A stretch of 64,000 nt of DNA from Devosia beringensis (GCF_014926585.1 NZ_CP045422.1:1404501-1468500), one strand, 5' to 3'; numbered from the stretch's first letter, positions 1 to 10,568 are shown. Translations and numbers: made by a program. The notes: a model not told the origin generated them from the letters alone.

Positions 1-2
1 GG

Positions 3-2381
3 TTCGCCGCCCTGGCAAGCCGGCTGTTCGAGGAACAGAGCCAGTTGCGCTCGGTCGCGCTGGCGCCTGATCTGGTCGTTACCACGACCTATCCGCTTGC
101 CGGCAATGAAGGGGCCATCGGCCTCAATTATCTGACCAACCCGGCGCAACGGGGCGCCGCCCTGCTGGCGCGCGATACCGGCCGGCTGGTCCTGGCGGGG
201 CCGGTCGACCTGGTACAGGGCGGGCGGGGCTTTATCGGCCGCTTCCCGGTCTTTACCGACAGCCCGGACGGCCGCCAGTTCTGGGGACTGGTCTCGGCCG
301 TCGTCGACATGGACGCGCTCTATGCCGACAGCGACCTGACCAATCCGGCGCTGGGCGTCGACGTGTCGCTGGCCGTCGCGGGCGGGATGACGCCCTTCTT
401 CGGACGTGATCTCAGCGACGAGGAGCCGGTCACGGCCGAGGTCTCGCTGCCGCATGGCACCTGGATCATCGCGGCCGTGCCCAAGGGCGGCTGGGCCGCC
501 GCCACCGGCGACAACTGGCTGTTCCGCCTGGCGATTGCGGCCGCCGGTATCCTGATCCTGGTGCCGATCGTCATCACCGGCTGTCTGATGGGTGAACGCA
601 ACCGGCACTTCCGTGCCGTCAAGCGGCGCGAGGCCGATCTGACGCGAGTGACCCGGCGGCTCGACCTGGCGCTGGGCATTTCCCGGATCGGCGTCTGGGA
701 AATGGATGCGGTGACCAAGGACCTGGTATGGGACGACCGCATGAACCAGCTCTATGGGCTGGCCACCGATGGCGGCCCGCGCAGCTATCTGGACTGGCGG
801 CAGGCGCTGCATGCCGATGACCTGGCGCAAGCCGAGGACGACTTTGCGCGGGGCATCGCCACGGGACGCTATGAGTCCACCTTCCGCAGCGTGCATGGCG
901 ACGGCACGGTGCGCCATCTGCGCTCGATCGGCGCGGTCTATAGCGATCCGGACTGCAACCCGCGTATCCTGGGCATCAACTGGGACGTGACGACCGATGT
1001 CGAACTCAATCTCGAGCTCAAGCAGGCCACGGCGACGACGCAGGCGCGCAATGCCGAGCTCGAGACGGCGCGGGTGCGCATCGAACACAATGCCCTGCAT
1101 GACAGCCTGACCGGCCTGCCCAATCGGCGCTATCTCGACGAAATCCTGCAGGGCCTGGCCGGACGGGGCTTTGGCGCCGACCAGTCCATCGCCCTGCTGC
1201 ATATCGATCTCGACCGCTTCAAGCAGATCAATGACACGCTCGGGCACGCGGCCGGCGACGCCATGCTGATCCATGCCAGCGCGGTGCTGCGCGCCAAATG
1301 CCGGGACGGCGATTTCGTCGCCCGCATCGGGGGCGACGAATTCGTGGTGCTCACCACCGCCAATGACAGCCAGGAGGATCTGGCGGCGCTGGCCGCCCGC
1401 ATCGTTCGTCGCATGCGCCAGCCGGTCCCCTATGAGGGGCATGAATGCCGGTTCGGCGTCAGCATCGGCATTGCGCGGGGCTGCGTCAGCACGCTTGAGG
1501 GCCGGCAATTGCTGATCAATGCCGATATCGCGCTCTACCGGGCCAAGGCACGCGGTCGCAACTGCTACGAATTCTTCTCCGAAGCGCTGCAGGCCGAAGT
1601 GATCAATACCAAGCGGGTGGCCGACGAGATCCTGAGCGGGCTCGAGCGCGACGAATTCGTCGCCTATTACCAGCCGCAGTTTGACGCGCAGACGCATGAC
1701 CTGGTGGGCGTGGAGGCCCTGGCCCGCTGGCGGCATCCGACCGAGGGCATCAAGACCCCGGACAGCTTCATCCCGGTCGCCGAAGAACTCAATGTCATGG
1801 CGACCATCGACCGGCTGATCCTGGAACAGGCGCTGGCGGACCTGGCCCGCTGGGATGGCATGGGCCTTGGGGTGCCGCGCGCCTCGGTCAATGTGTCGCT
1901 GCGCCGCCTGCATGACGAAGAGCTGATCACCAGCCTGCGCAAACTGGATATCGCGCCGGGTCGCGTCTCGTTTGAACTGGTGGAGTCGATCTATCTGGAC
2001 GACGGGGACGACATCGTCAGCTGGAACATCGAGCAGATCAAGGAGCTCGGCATCGATGTCGAGATCGATGACTTCGGCACCGGCTATGCCTCGATCGTGT
2101 CGCTGCAGAAGCTGCACCCGACCCGGCTCAAGATCGACCGCCAGCTGATCATGCCCATCCTGACCGACCCGGCGCAGCGGCGCCTGCTCACCTCGATCAT
2201 CGATATCGGCAAGGCCATGGGCATCGAGGTGGTGGCCGAGGGCGTCGAGACCATGGAACATGCCGCGATCCTGCGCGATCTGGGCTGTGACATCCTGCAA
2301 GGCTACGCCTTCGCCCGGCCGCTCAATCCTGCCGATCTGGAAGTCTTCCTGAGCGCACAATCCTGGCGCAAGGCGTCCTGA
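3..2381 (+). CDS. CHASE-type sensor with PAS, GGDEF and EAL domains (5' partial)
   Basis: Membrane-bound cyclic-di-GMP enzyme. The reading frame is open from base 3, so the true start lies left of the window. The periplasmic N-terminal part resembles a CHASE sensor. It is followed by a transmembrane segment (about bases 520-600), a PAS region (about 645-1020), a GGDEF domain and an EAL domain. The GGDEF signature is intact near 1329-1343 and preceded at the usual distance by an RxxD inhibitory site (RDGD), so diguanylate cyclase activity is plausible. EAL motifs EAL (about 1713), DDFGTG and AEGVE are also intact, so phosphodiesterase activity is plausible too. Which activity dominates cannot be told from sequence. 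The ligand of the sensor is unknown. Confidence 0.92.
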   Translation, partial: FAALASRLFEEQSQLRSVALAPDLVVTTTYPLAGNEGAIGLNYLTNPAQRGAALLARDTGRLVLAGPVDLVQGGRGFIGRFPVFTDSPDGRQFWGLVSAVVDMDALYADSDLTNPALGVDVSLAVAGGMTPFFGRDLSDEEPVTAEVSLPHGTWIIAAVPKGGWAAATGDNWLFRLAIAAAGILILVPIVITGCLMGERNRHFRAVKRREADLTRVTRRLDLALGISRIGVWEMDAVTKDLVWDDRMNQLYGLATDGGPRSYLDWRQALHADDLAQAEDDFARGIATGRYESTFRSVHGDGTVRHLRSIGAVYSDPDCNPRILGINWDVTTDVELNLELKQATATTQARNAELETARVRIEHNALHDSLTGLPNRRYLDEILQGLAGRGFGADQSIALLHIDLDRFKQINDTLGHAAGDAMLIHASAVLRAKCRDGDFVARIGGDEFVVLTTANDSQEDLAALAARIVRRMRQPVPYEGHECRFGVSIGIARGCVSTLEGRQLLINADIALYRAKARGRNCYEFFSEALQAEVINTKRVADEILSGLERDEFVAYYQPQFDAQTHDLVGVEALARWRHPTEGIKTPDSFIPVAEELNVMATIDRLILEQALADLARWDGMGLGVPRASVNVSLRRLHDEELITSLRKLDIAPGRVSFELVESIYLDDGDDIVSWNIEQIKELGIDVEIDDFGTGYASIVSLQKLHPTRLKIDRQLIMPILTDPAQRRLLTSIIDIGKAMGIEVVAEGVETMEHAAILRDLGCDILQGYAFARPLNPADLEVFLSAQSWRKAS

Positions 2382-2448
2382 CCCCTTCTCAAAGCACCCC
2401 TCATGGTCCATTGATCGGGCCAGACAGGCGGCAGGCAGGAGAACCGGC

Positions 2449-3483
2449 ATGAGTGACGAACAGGGGCGCTTTGCCATCGGGGTGATCGGCGCTGGCATGG
2501 GGGCCAAACCGCATGGCCTGGCGCTGCAATCGCTGGCCGACAGCATCGCCGTGCTGGGCGTCTATCGCCGCAACCGGGCCGAGCTCGAGAGCTTCTGCAC
2601 CACCTATGGTTTCCCTGCCGCCGAGAGCTACGAGGCCCTTCTGGCCGATCCGCGGCTCGACGCCGTGCTGGTGCTGACGCCGCCCAATGCGCGCGAGGAG
2701 ATCGTCGCCGCCGCGGCCCGGGCCGGCAAGCATGTGCTGCTGGAAAAGCCAGTTGAACGCAGCGTGGCCGCCGCCGAGCGCATCGTCGGGCTGTGCGACG
2801 CCGCCAATGTCACGCTGGGCGTCATCTTCCAGCACCGCTTCCGCCGCGCCTCGCGCTTCCTGGCCGAAGCCATTGCCGACGGGCGCTATGGCCGGCTCGA
2901 GACCGTGCATCTGGTGGTGCCATGGTGGCGGCCGCAACAGGGCTATTACGACCAGCCCGGCCGCGGCACGCTGGCCCAGGATGGCGGCGGGGTGCTGATC
3001 ACCCAGGCCATTCACTCGCTCGACCTGATGCTCAGCCTCTGCGGACCCGTCGAGGCGGTGACCGCCATGGCCCGGACGACCCGGCTGCACCAGATGGAGA
3101 CCGAGGACTTCGTGACGGCCGGGCTCGACTTCGCCAATGGCGCGGTCGGGGCGATGATGGCGACCACCGCCAATTTCCCCGGCGGGCCGGAAAGCCTGAC
3201 GCTGAACTTCGCCGATGCCGCAGCCACGCTGACCGCCGGCAACCTGACGGTGCGCCTGCGCAATGGCGACATCATCACCGAGGGCGAGGCCAGCGAGGGC
3301 GGCGGCGGTGCCGACCCGATGGCATTCCCCTTCGACTGGCATGCCGCCCAGATCGCCGAGTTCGCCGACGCCGTCCGCCATGGCCGGCAGCCGGTCTCGA
3401 CCGGCCATAGCGCGCTGCATGTGCACCGCCTGATCGAGGCGCTGCTGGCCTCCTCGCGCGACGGCAAGCGCGTCAGCGTCTAG
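2449..3483 (+). CDS. Gfo/Idh/MocA family oxidoreductase
   Basis: Predicted cytosolic NAD(P)-dependent sugar or polyol dehydrogenase of 344 residues, the usual family length. The N-terminal Rossmann motif (GVIGAGMG) and the conserved EKP motif (LLEKPVE, about residue 100) that holds the catalytic lysine are visible. They are followed by the C-terminal alpha/beta substrate domain. An AGGAG ribosome site precedes the ATG. It stands 67 bp after the GGDEF/EAL gene on the same strand but has no obvious functional link to it. The substrate cannot be assigned from sequence alone. Confidence 0.85.
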   Translation: MSDEQGRFAIGVIGAGMGAKPHGLALQSLADSIAVLGVYRRNRAELESFCTTYGFPAAESYEALLADPRLDAVLVLTPPNAREEIVAAAARAGKHVLLEKPVERSVAAAERIVGLCDAANVTLGVIFQHRFRRASRFLAEAIADGRYGRLETVHLVVPWWRPQQGYYDQPGRGTLAQDGGGVLITQAIHSLDLMLSLCGPVEAVTAMARTTRLHQMETEDFVTAGLDFANGAVGAMMATTANFPGGPESLTLNFADAAATLTAGNLTVRLRNGDIITEGEASEGGGGADPMAFPFDWHAAQIAEFADAVRHGRQPVSTGHSALHVHRLIEALLASSRDGKRVSV

Positions 3484-3484
3484 C

Positions 3485-4534
3485 TCAGGTGGCGCTGCCG
3501 GTCGGTTCTGGCGGTTGCTCGGCCGGCGGCGCCTCGGACACGGTGCCGCCGCCTCGCGCCGGCCAGCGTTCGCCCACCGTGTCGGCGACGAAGGCACCGC
3601 GTTCGCCGAGCGGCTGGGCCGCCCCGGTGGTGGAATCCTCGGCGGTCTGGTGCTCGATCTCGGAATTGAGCGAGCCGCCCAGAATGATGATGGTGACCGA
3701 CAGCCAGATCCAGGTCAGCATGCCGACCACGGCGCCGAGCGAGCCATAGGTGGCGCTGTAGTTGGAAAAATTGGCGGCGTACCAGGAAAACAGCACCGAG
3801 GCGGCCATGATGCCCAAAGCGGCAAAGGCACTGCCCGGCGTCACCCAGCGCCAGCGCGCCTCCTGCCGGCTCGGGCCCCAGCGATAGAGCGCCGACACCG
3901 CCAGCAGCAGGAAGGCCAGCAGCACGGCATAGGCGCCCAGCTGCACGATCCAGTCATAGCGCGACAGCCAGAGCAGGCTGAGCACCACCGGCAGCACCAG
4001 CACGACGCTGAGCATGACGATGGTGAGCACCAGGCCACCGAGCAGGAAGATCAGCGCCAGCAGGTTGACGGCAAAGAAGTTGCGCTTTTCCTGCTCGCCA
4101 TAGACCACATTCATGGCCTCAAACAGTGCCTTGATGCCCGCGCCGGCGCCCCAGAGGGCAATGGCGAGCGACACCAGCAGGGTGATCCCCAGCGAGCGTT
4201 CGTCCTCGGTGGTCAGCCGCACCAATTGCTCGCGCACGATATCGAGGCCACCATCGGGCACGATGCCGACGAGCAGGTTGAGCTGCTCGACCACGCCGGC
4301 GGGATTGTTGAGCAGGCCATAGAGCGAGACGAAGAGACTGAGCGAGGGGGCCAGCGCCAGCAGCAGGAAGAAGCTGACGCCGGCGGCCGTCAGCAGAATG
4401 CGGTTCTCGTTGAAGCCGACATAGAGGCGATAGACGATGTCCTTCCAGCCCCGCCAGGGGATGGCGGACGGCGTAAAGGCGTGGCGCCCGCGATCGGACT
4501 GCAGGGCGCGCTGGGATTGGTTGTCATCGGTCAT
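3485..4534 (-). CDS. YihY/BrkB-family inner-membrane protein
   Basis: Integral membrane protein of the YihY/virulence factor BrkB family (often mislabelled ribonuclease BN). About six hydrophobic segments span residues 45-290, and the family pattern near the N-terminus (GWKDIVYRLY, then a Gly/Phe-rich first helix) is present. The open frame extends upstream to 4732, but the MTDDNQ start at 4534 is chosen because upstream residues are Arg/Pro-rich out-of-frame noise. The C-terminal tail is hydrophilic and Pro-rich. It converges with the oxidoreductase gene, with one base between the stop codons. The biochemical role of the family is unsettled. Confidence 0.85.
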   Translation of the reverse strand: MTDDNQSQRALQSDRGRHAFTPSAIPWRGWKDIVYRLYVGFNENRILLTAAGVSFFLLLALAPSLSLFVSLYGLLNNPAGVVEQLNLLVGIVPDGGLDIVREQLVRLTTEDERSLGITLLVSLAIALWGAGAGIKALFEAMNVVYGEQEKRNFFAVNLLALIFLLGGLVLTIVMLSVVLVLPVVLSLLWLSRYDWIVQLGAYAVLLAFLLLAVSALYRWGPSRQEARWRWVTPGSAFAALGIMAASVLFSWYAANFSNYSATYGSLGAVVGMLTWIWLSVTIIILGGSLNSEIEHQTAEDSTTGAAQPLGERGAFVADTVGERWPARGGGTVSEAPPAEQPPEPTGSAT

Positions 4535-4583
4535 GGGAGCGCAACGCATGAAGCCGCCGGGCGGCTCCATGCGCGGGCTGACT

Positions 4584-5413
<830 letters not shown>

Positions 5414-5414
<1 letters not shown>

Positions 5415-6259
5415 CAGTGTACTCCCGGCGCCGGTTCGAAGACGAAGTCGGAAACGGTGGGCAGGCGATCGCCCACGGCGTTTTCCGGCAGCGCCGACAG
5501 CAGGGCCCGCGTGTAGTTGGATTGAGGGGCTTCGAACAGGGAGAGCACGTCGGCCTCCTCCATCTTGCGGCCCTTGTACTGGACGATGACGCGATCGGCC
5601 GTCTCGGCCACCACGCCCATGTCATGGGTGATCATGATCAGGCCCATGCCATGCTCGGCCTGCAGCCGCACCAGCAGATCAAGGATCTGCTTCTGGATGG
5701 TCACGTCGAGCGCGGTGGTCGGCTCGTCGGCGATCAGCAGCTTGGGATTGCAGGAAATCGCCATGGCGATCATGACGCGCTGGCACTGGCCACCGCTCAG
5801 CTGGTGGGGGAAGGCGCCGAGGCGATCGGCACCATCGTTGATGCCGACCAGCCTGAGCAGTTCCACGGCCCGGTCGCGGGCGGCCCGGCCGTGCAGGCCC
5901 AGATGCATGCCCAGCACTTCCTCGATCTGGAAGCCGATGGTGAAGCAGGGGTTCAGGCTCGCCACGGGCTCCTGGAAGATCATGGCAATATCCTTGCCGA
6001 TGATCCTGCGCTTGTCGGCAGCGCTCATGGTGAGCAGGTCGAGGCCTTCAAATTCCATCTTGTCGGCGGTGACGGTGGCGGTCGAGGGCAGCAGCCCCAT
6101 CACCGCCAGCATGGCCACGGACTTGCCGGAACCGGATTCCCCGACAATGGCCAGCACTTCGCGGGCGTCGACGGAGATATCGATGCCATCGACAGCCTTG
6201 AACAGGCCGATGGAGGTATCGAAGGAGACAGTCAGATTGCGGATTTCAAGCAGGGCCAT
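5414..6259 (-). CDS. dppD: Dipeptide/oligopeptide ABC transporter ATPase, DppD type
   Basis: First of two ATPases of the peptide importer, 281 residues. Walker A (GESGSGKS), signature (LSGGQCQRV), Walker B (LLIADEPTTALD) and the H-loop (MITHDMG) are intact. The family peptide-transporter C-terminal extension (NYTRALLSALP) supports DppD rather than a generic ATPase. The Q-loop segment AMIFQEP is also visible. It lies 3 bp after dppC and overlaps dppF by one base. Confidence 0.9.
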
Positions 6260-6262
6260 GGC

Positions 6263-7168
6263 TCAGCTCCTCTTGAGTTTGGGATCGAGTGCGTCCCGCA
6301 TGCCGTCGCCGATCAGGTTGATGGCGAGCACGGTGATCAGGATGGCCAGACCCGGAAAGGTCACCACCCAGGGGGCGCGCAGGATGAATTCGCGGGCCGT
6401 CGCCAGCATGGTGCCCCATTCGGGGGTGGGTGGCTGGGCGCCCATGCCGAGAAAGCCGAGCGCAGCGGCATCGAGAATGGCATTGGAAAAGCTCAGCGTC
6501 GCCTGGACGATCAGCGGGCCCAGGCAGTTGGGCAGGATGGTGATCAGCATCAGCCGGAAGTGGCTGGCGCCGGACAGTTTGGCGGCCGTCACATATTCAC
6601 GGCTCTTTTCGGCCATGACGGCGGCGCGCACCAGTCTGGCAAAGTGCGGCTGCAGGACAATGGCGATGGCCACCATGGCGTTGAACAGGCCTGGCCCCAG
6701 AATGGCGACCAGCACGAGCGCCAGCAGCAGCGAGGGGAAGGCCAGGATGATGTCCATGACGCGCATGATCATGGCGTCGACCCAGCCGCCGAAATAGCCG
6801 GCCAGCACGCCCAGGATGACGCCGACAGAGGCGGCGCCGACCACCACGAAAAGGCCGATGAACAGGGAATAGCGGGCGCCATGGATCAACCGGCTGAGCA
6901 TGTCGCGGCCGACCGGGTCGGTGCCGAGCAGGAAGCGCGGATCCCCCAGCGCGTCCCAGATGGGCGGCGTCAGGATGGCGTCACGGTATTGCTGGTCGGG
7001 CGAGTGCGGCGCGATCAGGGGCGCGAAGATGGCGACCAGGACGAGCAGCGCAAATACCACCAGCCCGATGACCGCACCGCGGTTGACGGCAAAATAATGC
7101 CAGAATTCGCGAAAACCGGCGCCGAAATTTTCTTTGACGGGCGCGGGGGTGACTTGGGTCTGGCTCAT
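6263..7168 (-). CDS. dppC: Dipeptide ABC transporter permease, DppC type
   Basis: Inner-membrane permease subunit of 301 residues. It has an N-terminal OppC-like segment followed by a BPD_transp_1 domain with about six membrane helices. The EAA-loop region (AAKLSGASHFRLMLITILPN) that docks on the ATPases is visible. The periplasmic loop after the first helix, with a DPVGRDMLSR motif, is characteristic of DppC/OppC. The stop codon of dppB abuts its start, so the two permeases are probably co-translated and pair as a heterodimer. Confidence 0.9.
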   Translation of the reverse strand: MSQTQVTPAPVKENFGAGFREFWHYFAVNRGAVIGLVVFALLVLVAIFAPLIAPHSPDQQYRDAILTPPIWDALGDPRFLLGTDPVGRDMLSRLIHGARYSLFIGLFVVVGAASVGVILGVLAGYFGGWVDAMIMRVMDIILAFPSLLLALVLVAILGPGLFNAMVAIAIVLQPHFARLVRAAVMAEKSREYVTAAKLSGASHFRLMLITILPNCLGPLIVQATLSFSNAILDAAALGFLGMGAQPPTPEWGTMLATAREFILRAPWVVTFPGLAILITVLAINLIGDGMRDALDPKLKRS

Positions 7169-8176
7169 TTATTTCACCCTGATGCGCGGATTGATGACGG
7201 CATAGAGCACATCGACGAGCAGGTTGACGGCCATGACGATGAGCGCAATGAGCAACAGGCCCGACTGCACCACGACATAGTCGCGCTTGGAGATTGAATC
7301 GATCATCCACTTGCCGATGCCCGGCCAGGAGAAGATGGTTTCGGTGAGGATGGCGCCGCCGAGCAGCAGGCCGACCTGCAGGCCGATGGTGGTGATCACC
7401 GGGATCAGCGCATTGCGCAAGGCGTGAACGTTGACCACGCGCTGTGGCGACAGGCCCTTGGCCCGCGCGGTGCGGACATAATCCTCGCCCAGCACTTCGA
7501 GCATGGCCGACCGGGTCTGGCGGGCGATAACGGCCAGTGGGATGGTGCCCAGCACGACCGCCGGGAGGATCAGGTGGCGCAGCGCCGAGACGAAGGCGGG
7601 CCAGTTGCCATAGAGCAGGGTATCGACCAGCATGAAGCCGGTAATGGGCCGCAGGAAGAAGGTCAGCGAGATGCGCCCCGAGACCGGCGTCCAGCCCAGA
7701 TAGCCGGAAAAGAAGATGATCAGCAGCAGGCCCCACCAGAAGATGGGCATCGAATAGCCGGTGAGCGCCACGCCCATGGTGACCTGATCGAACCAGGAGC
7801 CGCGCTTGACCGCCGCGAAGATGCCGGCGGGAATGCCGACGACGATGGCAAAGATCATGGCCACGAGGGCCAGTTCGATGGTGGCGGGGAACAGCGTCAT
7901 GAACTCGGTCAGCACCGGGCGCTTGGTGGCCAGCGAGATGCCGAAATTGCCCTGCAGCACGGAGCCCAGGTAATTGAGATATTGCTGCCAGATCGGCAGG
8001 TTGTAGCCGAACTGCTCGCGCAGGATTTCGTAGCGCTCAGGCGTGACGCCGTGTTGTCCGGCCATGGCCAGGATCGGGTCGCCCGGCAGCACGCGGACAA
8101 AAAAGAAGGCGCAGAGGGAAATGCCGATGACGGTCGGCACGATCAGCGCAATTCTGCGCAGAATGTAATTCAACAT
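7169..8176 (-). CDS. dppB: Dipeptide ABC transporter permease, DppB type
   Basis: Inner-membrane permease of 335 residues. The N-terminus (YILRRIALIVPTVIGIS) is the classic first helix of DppB/OppB proteins. A GDP motif (LPGDPI) follows, then the core membrane domain with an EAA loop (RTARAKGLSPQRV) and a C-terminal helix. It forms the membrane channel with DppC. It follows dppA by 180 bp on the minus strand, and two hairpins in that gap probably lower its expression relative to the binding protein. Confidence 0.9.
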   Translation of the reverse strand: MLNYILRRIALIVPTVIGISLCAFFFVRVLPGDPILAMAGQHGVTPERYEILREQFGYNLPIWQQYLNYLGSVLQGNFGISLATKRPVLTEFMTLFPATIELALVAMIFAIVVGIPAGIFAAVKRGSWFDQVTMGVALTGYSMPIFWWGLLLIIFFSGYLGWTPVSGRISLTFFLRPITGFMLVDTLLYGNWPAFVSALRHLILPAVVLGTIPLAVIARQTRSAMLEVLGEDYVRTARAKGLSPQRVVNVHALRNALIPVITTIGLQVGLLLGGAILTETIFSWPGIGKWMIDSISKRDYVVVQSGLLLIALIVMAVNLLVDVLYAVINPRIRVK

Positions 8177-8257
8177 GAGCGGGTCTTACCCTTGAGCAAT
8201 GGACCACCGATGGGGTCAGAATGCTCGCGTTTCCTGAGGTGGCTCGGCCCTTTGGCG

Positions 8258-8276
8258 GGCGCCATTTGCTGGCGCC
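8258..8276 (-). terminator. Hairpin in the dppA-dppB gap
   Basis: Perfect 7-bp stem (GGCGCCA/TGGCGCC) with a 5-base loop, between the dppA stop and the dppB start. It has no clear T-tract, so it is more likely an mRNA-stabilising or processing hairpin than a full terminator. Confidence 0.5.
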
Positions 8277-8298
8277 TCATGGCCTTGCTCGAAATAGT

Positions 8299-8333
8299 GG
8301 AGCCTCGTTCCGAGCGATACGGATCGAGGCTCC
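8299..8333 (-). terminator. Stem-loop just after dppA
   Basis: Perfect 9-bp arms (GGAGCCTCG at 8299-8307 and CGAGGCTCC at 8325-8333) around a 17-base loop, 24 bases after the dppA stop. It probably protects dppA mRNA or attenuates read-through into dppBCDF, which would give excess binding protein over membrane subunits. Confidence 0.6.
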
Positions 8334-8356
8334 TGTTTGCAGACTATCGCAAAGCC

Positions 8357-9952
8357 TTACTCGGCGATGTCGACGCCCTTGAAGCTATGGTTGCCCAGAG
8401 GGCTCATGGCATAGCCGGTGACGGTCTTCTTCATGGGCATGAACACGCGCGAATGAGCGAGGGTCATGGCGGGCTCTTCAGCTTTGAAGATTTCCTGGGC
8501 CTTGGTGTAGAGCTCGGTGCGCTTGGCCTGATCCGGGGTGGTCTTGGCTTCCTGGATCAGGGCTTCGAAGTCCTCGTTGCACCAGTTGGAGTAGTTGGAC
8601 ACGCCGATGGCCGAGCACGAGAACAGGGTGGCGAAGAAGTTGTCCGGATCACCATTGTCGCCGGTCCAGCCGATCTGGAACGGACCCTTGCGGTCGGGCT
8701 GCTTGCCGCGCTCGCGGTATTCAGTCCATTCGTAGGTGACGATATTGGCGGTGACGCCGACAGCGGCCCAGTCAGCCTGGATCAGTTCGGCAACGCGCTG
8801 GGCGTTGGGATTGTATGGACGCGAGACGGGCATGGCCCACAGGTCGGTGGTCAGCTCGGTCACGCCGGCTTCGGCCAGCAGGGCCTTGGCAGCTTCCGGA
8901 TCATACTTGTCGGCTTCCGTGGTGTCGTCATAGGACCACATGGTCGGCGGGATCAGGTTCTTGGCGTCCTGGCCGGCACCCTGGTACACGGCCTCGATGA
9001 TCGCAGCCTTGTCGATCGCCATGGTCAGGGCCTTGCGGACCTTGACGTTGTCGAACGGGGCTTCGGTCACGTTGTAGGACATGTAGCCGATATTGAGGCC
9101 TTCCTGTTCCATGACGGTCAGGTTGGGATCGGCCTGGAGCGTGGCGATATCGGCAGGCGCCGGATAGGGCATGATATCGCATTCGCCGGCCAGCAGGCGC
9201 TGGGCACGGACCGACTGGTCGGTGGTGATGGCGAAAACCAGGTCATCGATGGGCTGCTTGCCATCCCAGTAGTCGGGGAAGGCGGCATAACGGATGACGG
9301 TATCGAGCTGGTAGTCGACGAACTGGAACGGACCATTGCCGATCGGCTGGGTCGAGAACGCCGCCATATTGCCTTCAGCTTCGAGCTTGTCGGCATATTC
9401 CTTGGAGACGATCGAGGCGAAATCCATCGCCAGGTTGGCCAGCATCGGTGCGTTTGGTTCGTTCAGCACGAACTTGACCGTCAGGTCGTCAACGGCAACG
9501 ATTTCCTTGAGGTACTTGGGCATGTCCATGCCCTGGAAGTAGTCCCAGGTCATGCCTTCGAGATAGGCGTACCAGGCGTTGTCTTCCTTCCACTGACGCT
9601 CGAACGTGAAGATCACGTCAGAAGCATTGAGGTCGCGGGTGGGGGTAAAATAGTCTGTGGTCTGGAACTTGGTGCCCGGACGCAGCTTGAAGGTGATCTC
9701 GAGGCCATCGGCCGAGACTTCCCAGCTTTCGGCCAGGGCGGGGGTCACTTCGGTACCGCCGGGAGCAAATTCGACCAGACGGCTATAGATCGTGTGCGAG
9801 CTCGCGTCGAAGTCATTGCCGCCAGTCAGCGGACCGGGATCGAAATGGGCAGGGGAAGCTTCCGAGCAATAGACCAGCTGTTTGGCCTGGGCGGCGCCGG
9901 CAGCGAGCGCCATAATGGCCGTCGCTGTGAGCAGCGTCTTCATCAATTTCAT
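8357..9952 (-). CDS. dppA: Peptide ABC transporter substrate-binding protein, DppA type
   Basis: Secreted periplasmic binding protein of family 5 (SBP_bac_5), 531 residues. The start at 9952 gives a clean signal peptide (MKLMKTLL, then an Ala-rich hydrophobic core ending AAGAAQA) and has a GGGAG ribosome site. An upstream in-frame ATG at 10015 would put a charged extension before the signal and is rejected. The mature start (KQLVYCSEASP) and the region RPYNPNAQRVAELIQADW are typical of DppA-type dipeptide receptors. It heads the dppABCDF operon, and a perfect 16-bp palindrome lies about 97 bp upstream. Confidence 0.88.
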   Translation of the reverse strand: MKLMKTLLTATAIMALAAGAAQAKQLVYCSEASPAHFDPGPLTGGNDFDASSHTIYSRLVEFAPGGTEVTPALAESWEVSADGLEITFKLRPGTKFQTTDYFTPTRDLNASDVIFTFERQWKEDNAWYAYLEGMTWDYFQGMDMPKYLKEIVAVDDLTVKFVLNEPNAPMLANLAMDFASIVSKEYADKLEAEGNMAAFSTQPIGNGPFQFVDYQLDTVIRYAAFPDYWDGKQPIDDLVFAITTDQSVRAQRLLAGECDIMPYPAPADIATLQADPNLTVMEQEGLNIGYMSYNVTEAPFDNVKVRKALTMAIDKAAIIEAVYQGAGQDAKNLIPPTMWSYDDTTEADKYDPEAAKALLAEAGVTELTTDLWAMPVSRPYNPNAQRVAELIQADWAAVGVTANIVTYEWTEYRERGKQPDRKGPFQIGWTGDNGDPDNFFATLFSCSAIGVSNYSNWCNEDFEALIQEAKTTPDQAKRTELYTKAQEIFKAEEPAMTLAHSRVFMPMKKTVTGYAMSPLGNHSFKGVDIAE

Positions 9953-10048
9953 GATTGTTGTCTCCCGAACAGTTTTATGCACCCGGCTTGCCAACCGGGG
10001 CTTGGGCGTCAACAAAGCTTAGAATCCAAGGGAGCGCAATGGGGGAGT

Positions 10049-10064
10049 TTGACCAATTGGTCAA
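10049..10064. promoter_or_regulatory. Perfect 16-bp palindrome upstream of dppA
   Basis: The sequence TTGACCAATTGGTCAA is a perfect palindrome in the 223-bp gap between dppA (minus) and the VOC gene (plus). Its form (TTGRCC..GGYCAA) resembles GntR/FCD operators. It is a candidate regulatory site for the dpp operon, the VOC unit or both. No matching regulator gene is adjacent. The rest of the gap (9953-10175) shows nothing further. Confidence 0.55.
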
Positions 10065-10175
10065 TCTGATGACGCCTGGAAGACAAATCCACAACAATGG
10101 ACGGTTAGCTGCCGATCCGTTCGGCCGCCCCGCTTGGCGCTTGACCACCCGCCGAGCCTGATGATCCATAGCCCC

Positions 10176-10568
10176 ATGACAAAGACCATTGCCACAATGA
10201 CCCTGGTGGTCGCCGACTATGATGCCGCGATCACTTTTTATCGTGACCGGCTGGGCTTTGCCGTGCTGGCCGATACCGACATGGGCGGCGGCAAACGCTG
10301 GGTCGTGATCGGGCCGGCCGACGGCGCCGGCGCCCGGCTGCTGCTGGCCAAAGCCGATGGCCCCGTGCAGGACAAGGCCGTGGGCAACCAGACCGGCGGC
10401 CGGGTGATGGGCTTTATCGAAACCGACGACTTTGCCCGCAGCCATGCCGACATGGTCGCGCAGGGCGTCACCTTCCTCGAAGCGCCGCGGCATGAGCCCT
10501 ATGGCTGGGTGGCCGTGTTTGCAGACCTCTATGGAAACAAATGGGATCTCATCGAACCCGAAAACTGA
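10176..10568 (+). CDS. VOC/glyoxalase-family protein
   Basis: Small cytosolic protein of 130 residues with one vicinal-oxygen-chelate fold. It has the N-terminal pattern AAITFYRDRLGF, a central GARLLLAK strand and the C-terminal PYGWVAVFADLYGNKWDLIEP, where the last Glu usually binds metal. The MTKTIATM start is preferred over upstream in-frame ATGs at 10134 and 10161 because the fold begins right there. The substrate is unknown. Members include glyoxalases, drug-binding proteins and dioxygenases. Its 3' end overlaps the next gene by 28 bp. Confidence 0.75.
   Translation: MTKTIATMTLVVADYDAAITFYRDRLGFAVLADTDMGGGKRWVVIGPADGAGARLLLAKADGPVQDKAVGNQTGGRVMGFIETDDFARSHADMVAQGVTFLEAPRHEPYGWVAVFADLYGNKWDLIEPEN

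Noticed and set aside
7424..10069. An 881-codon open frame on the plus strand opposite dppA and dppB
   Set aside because: Its translation is rich in Gly, His, Asp and Arg, as expected for the antisense of GC-rich genes, and dppA/dppB have full domain motifs and ribosome sites.
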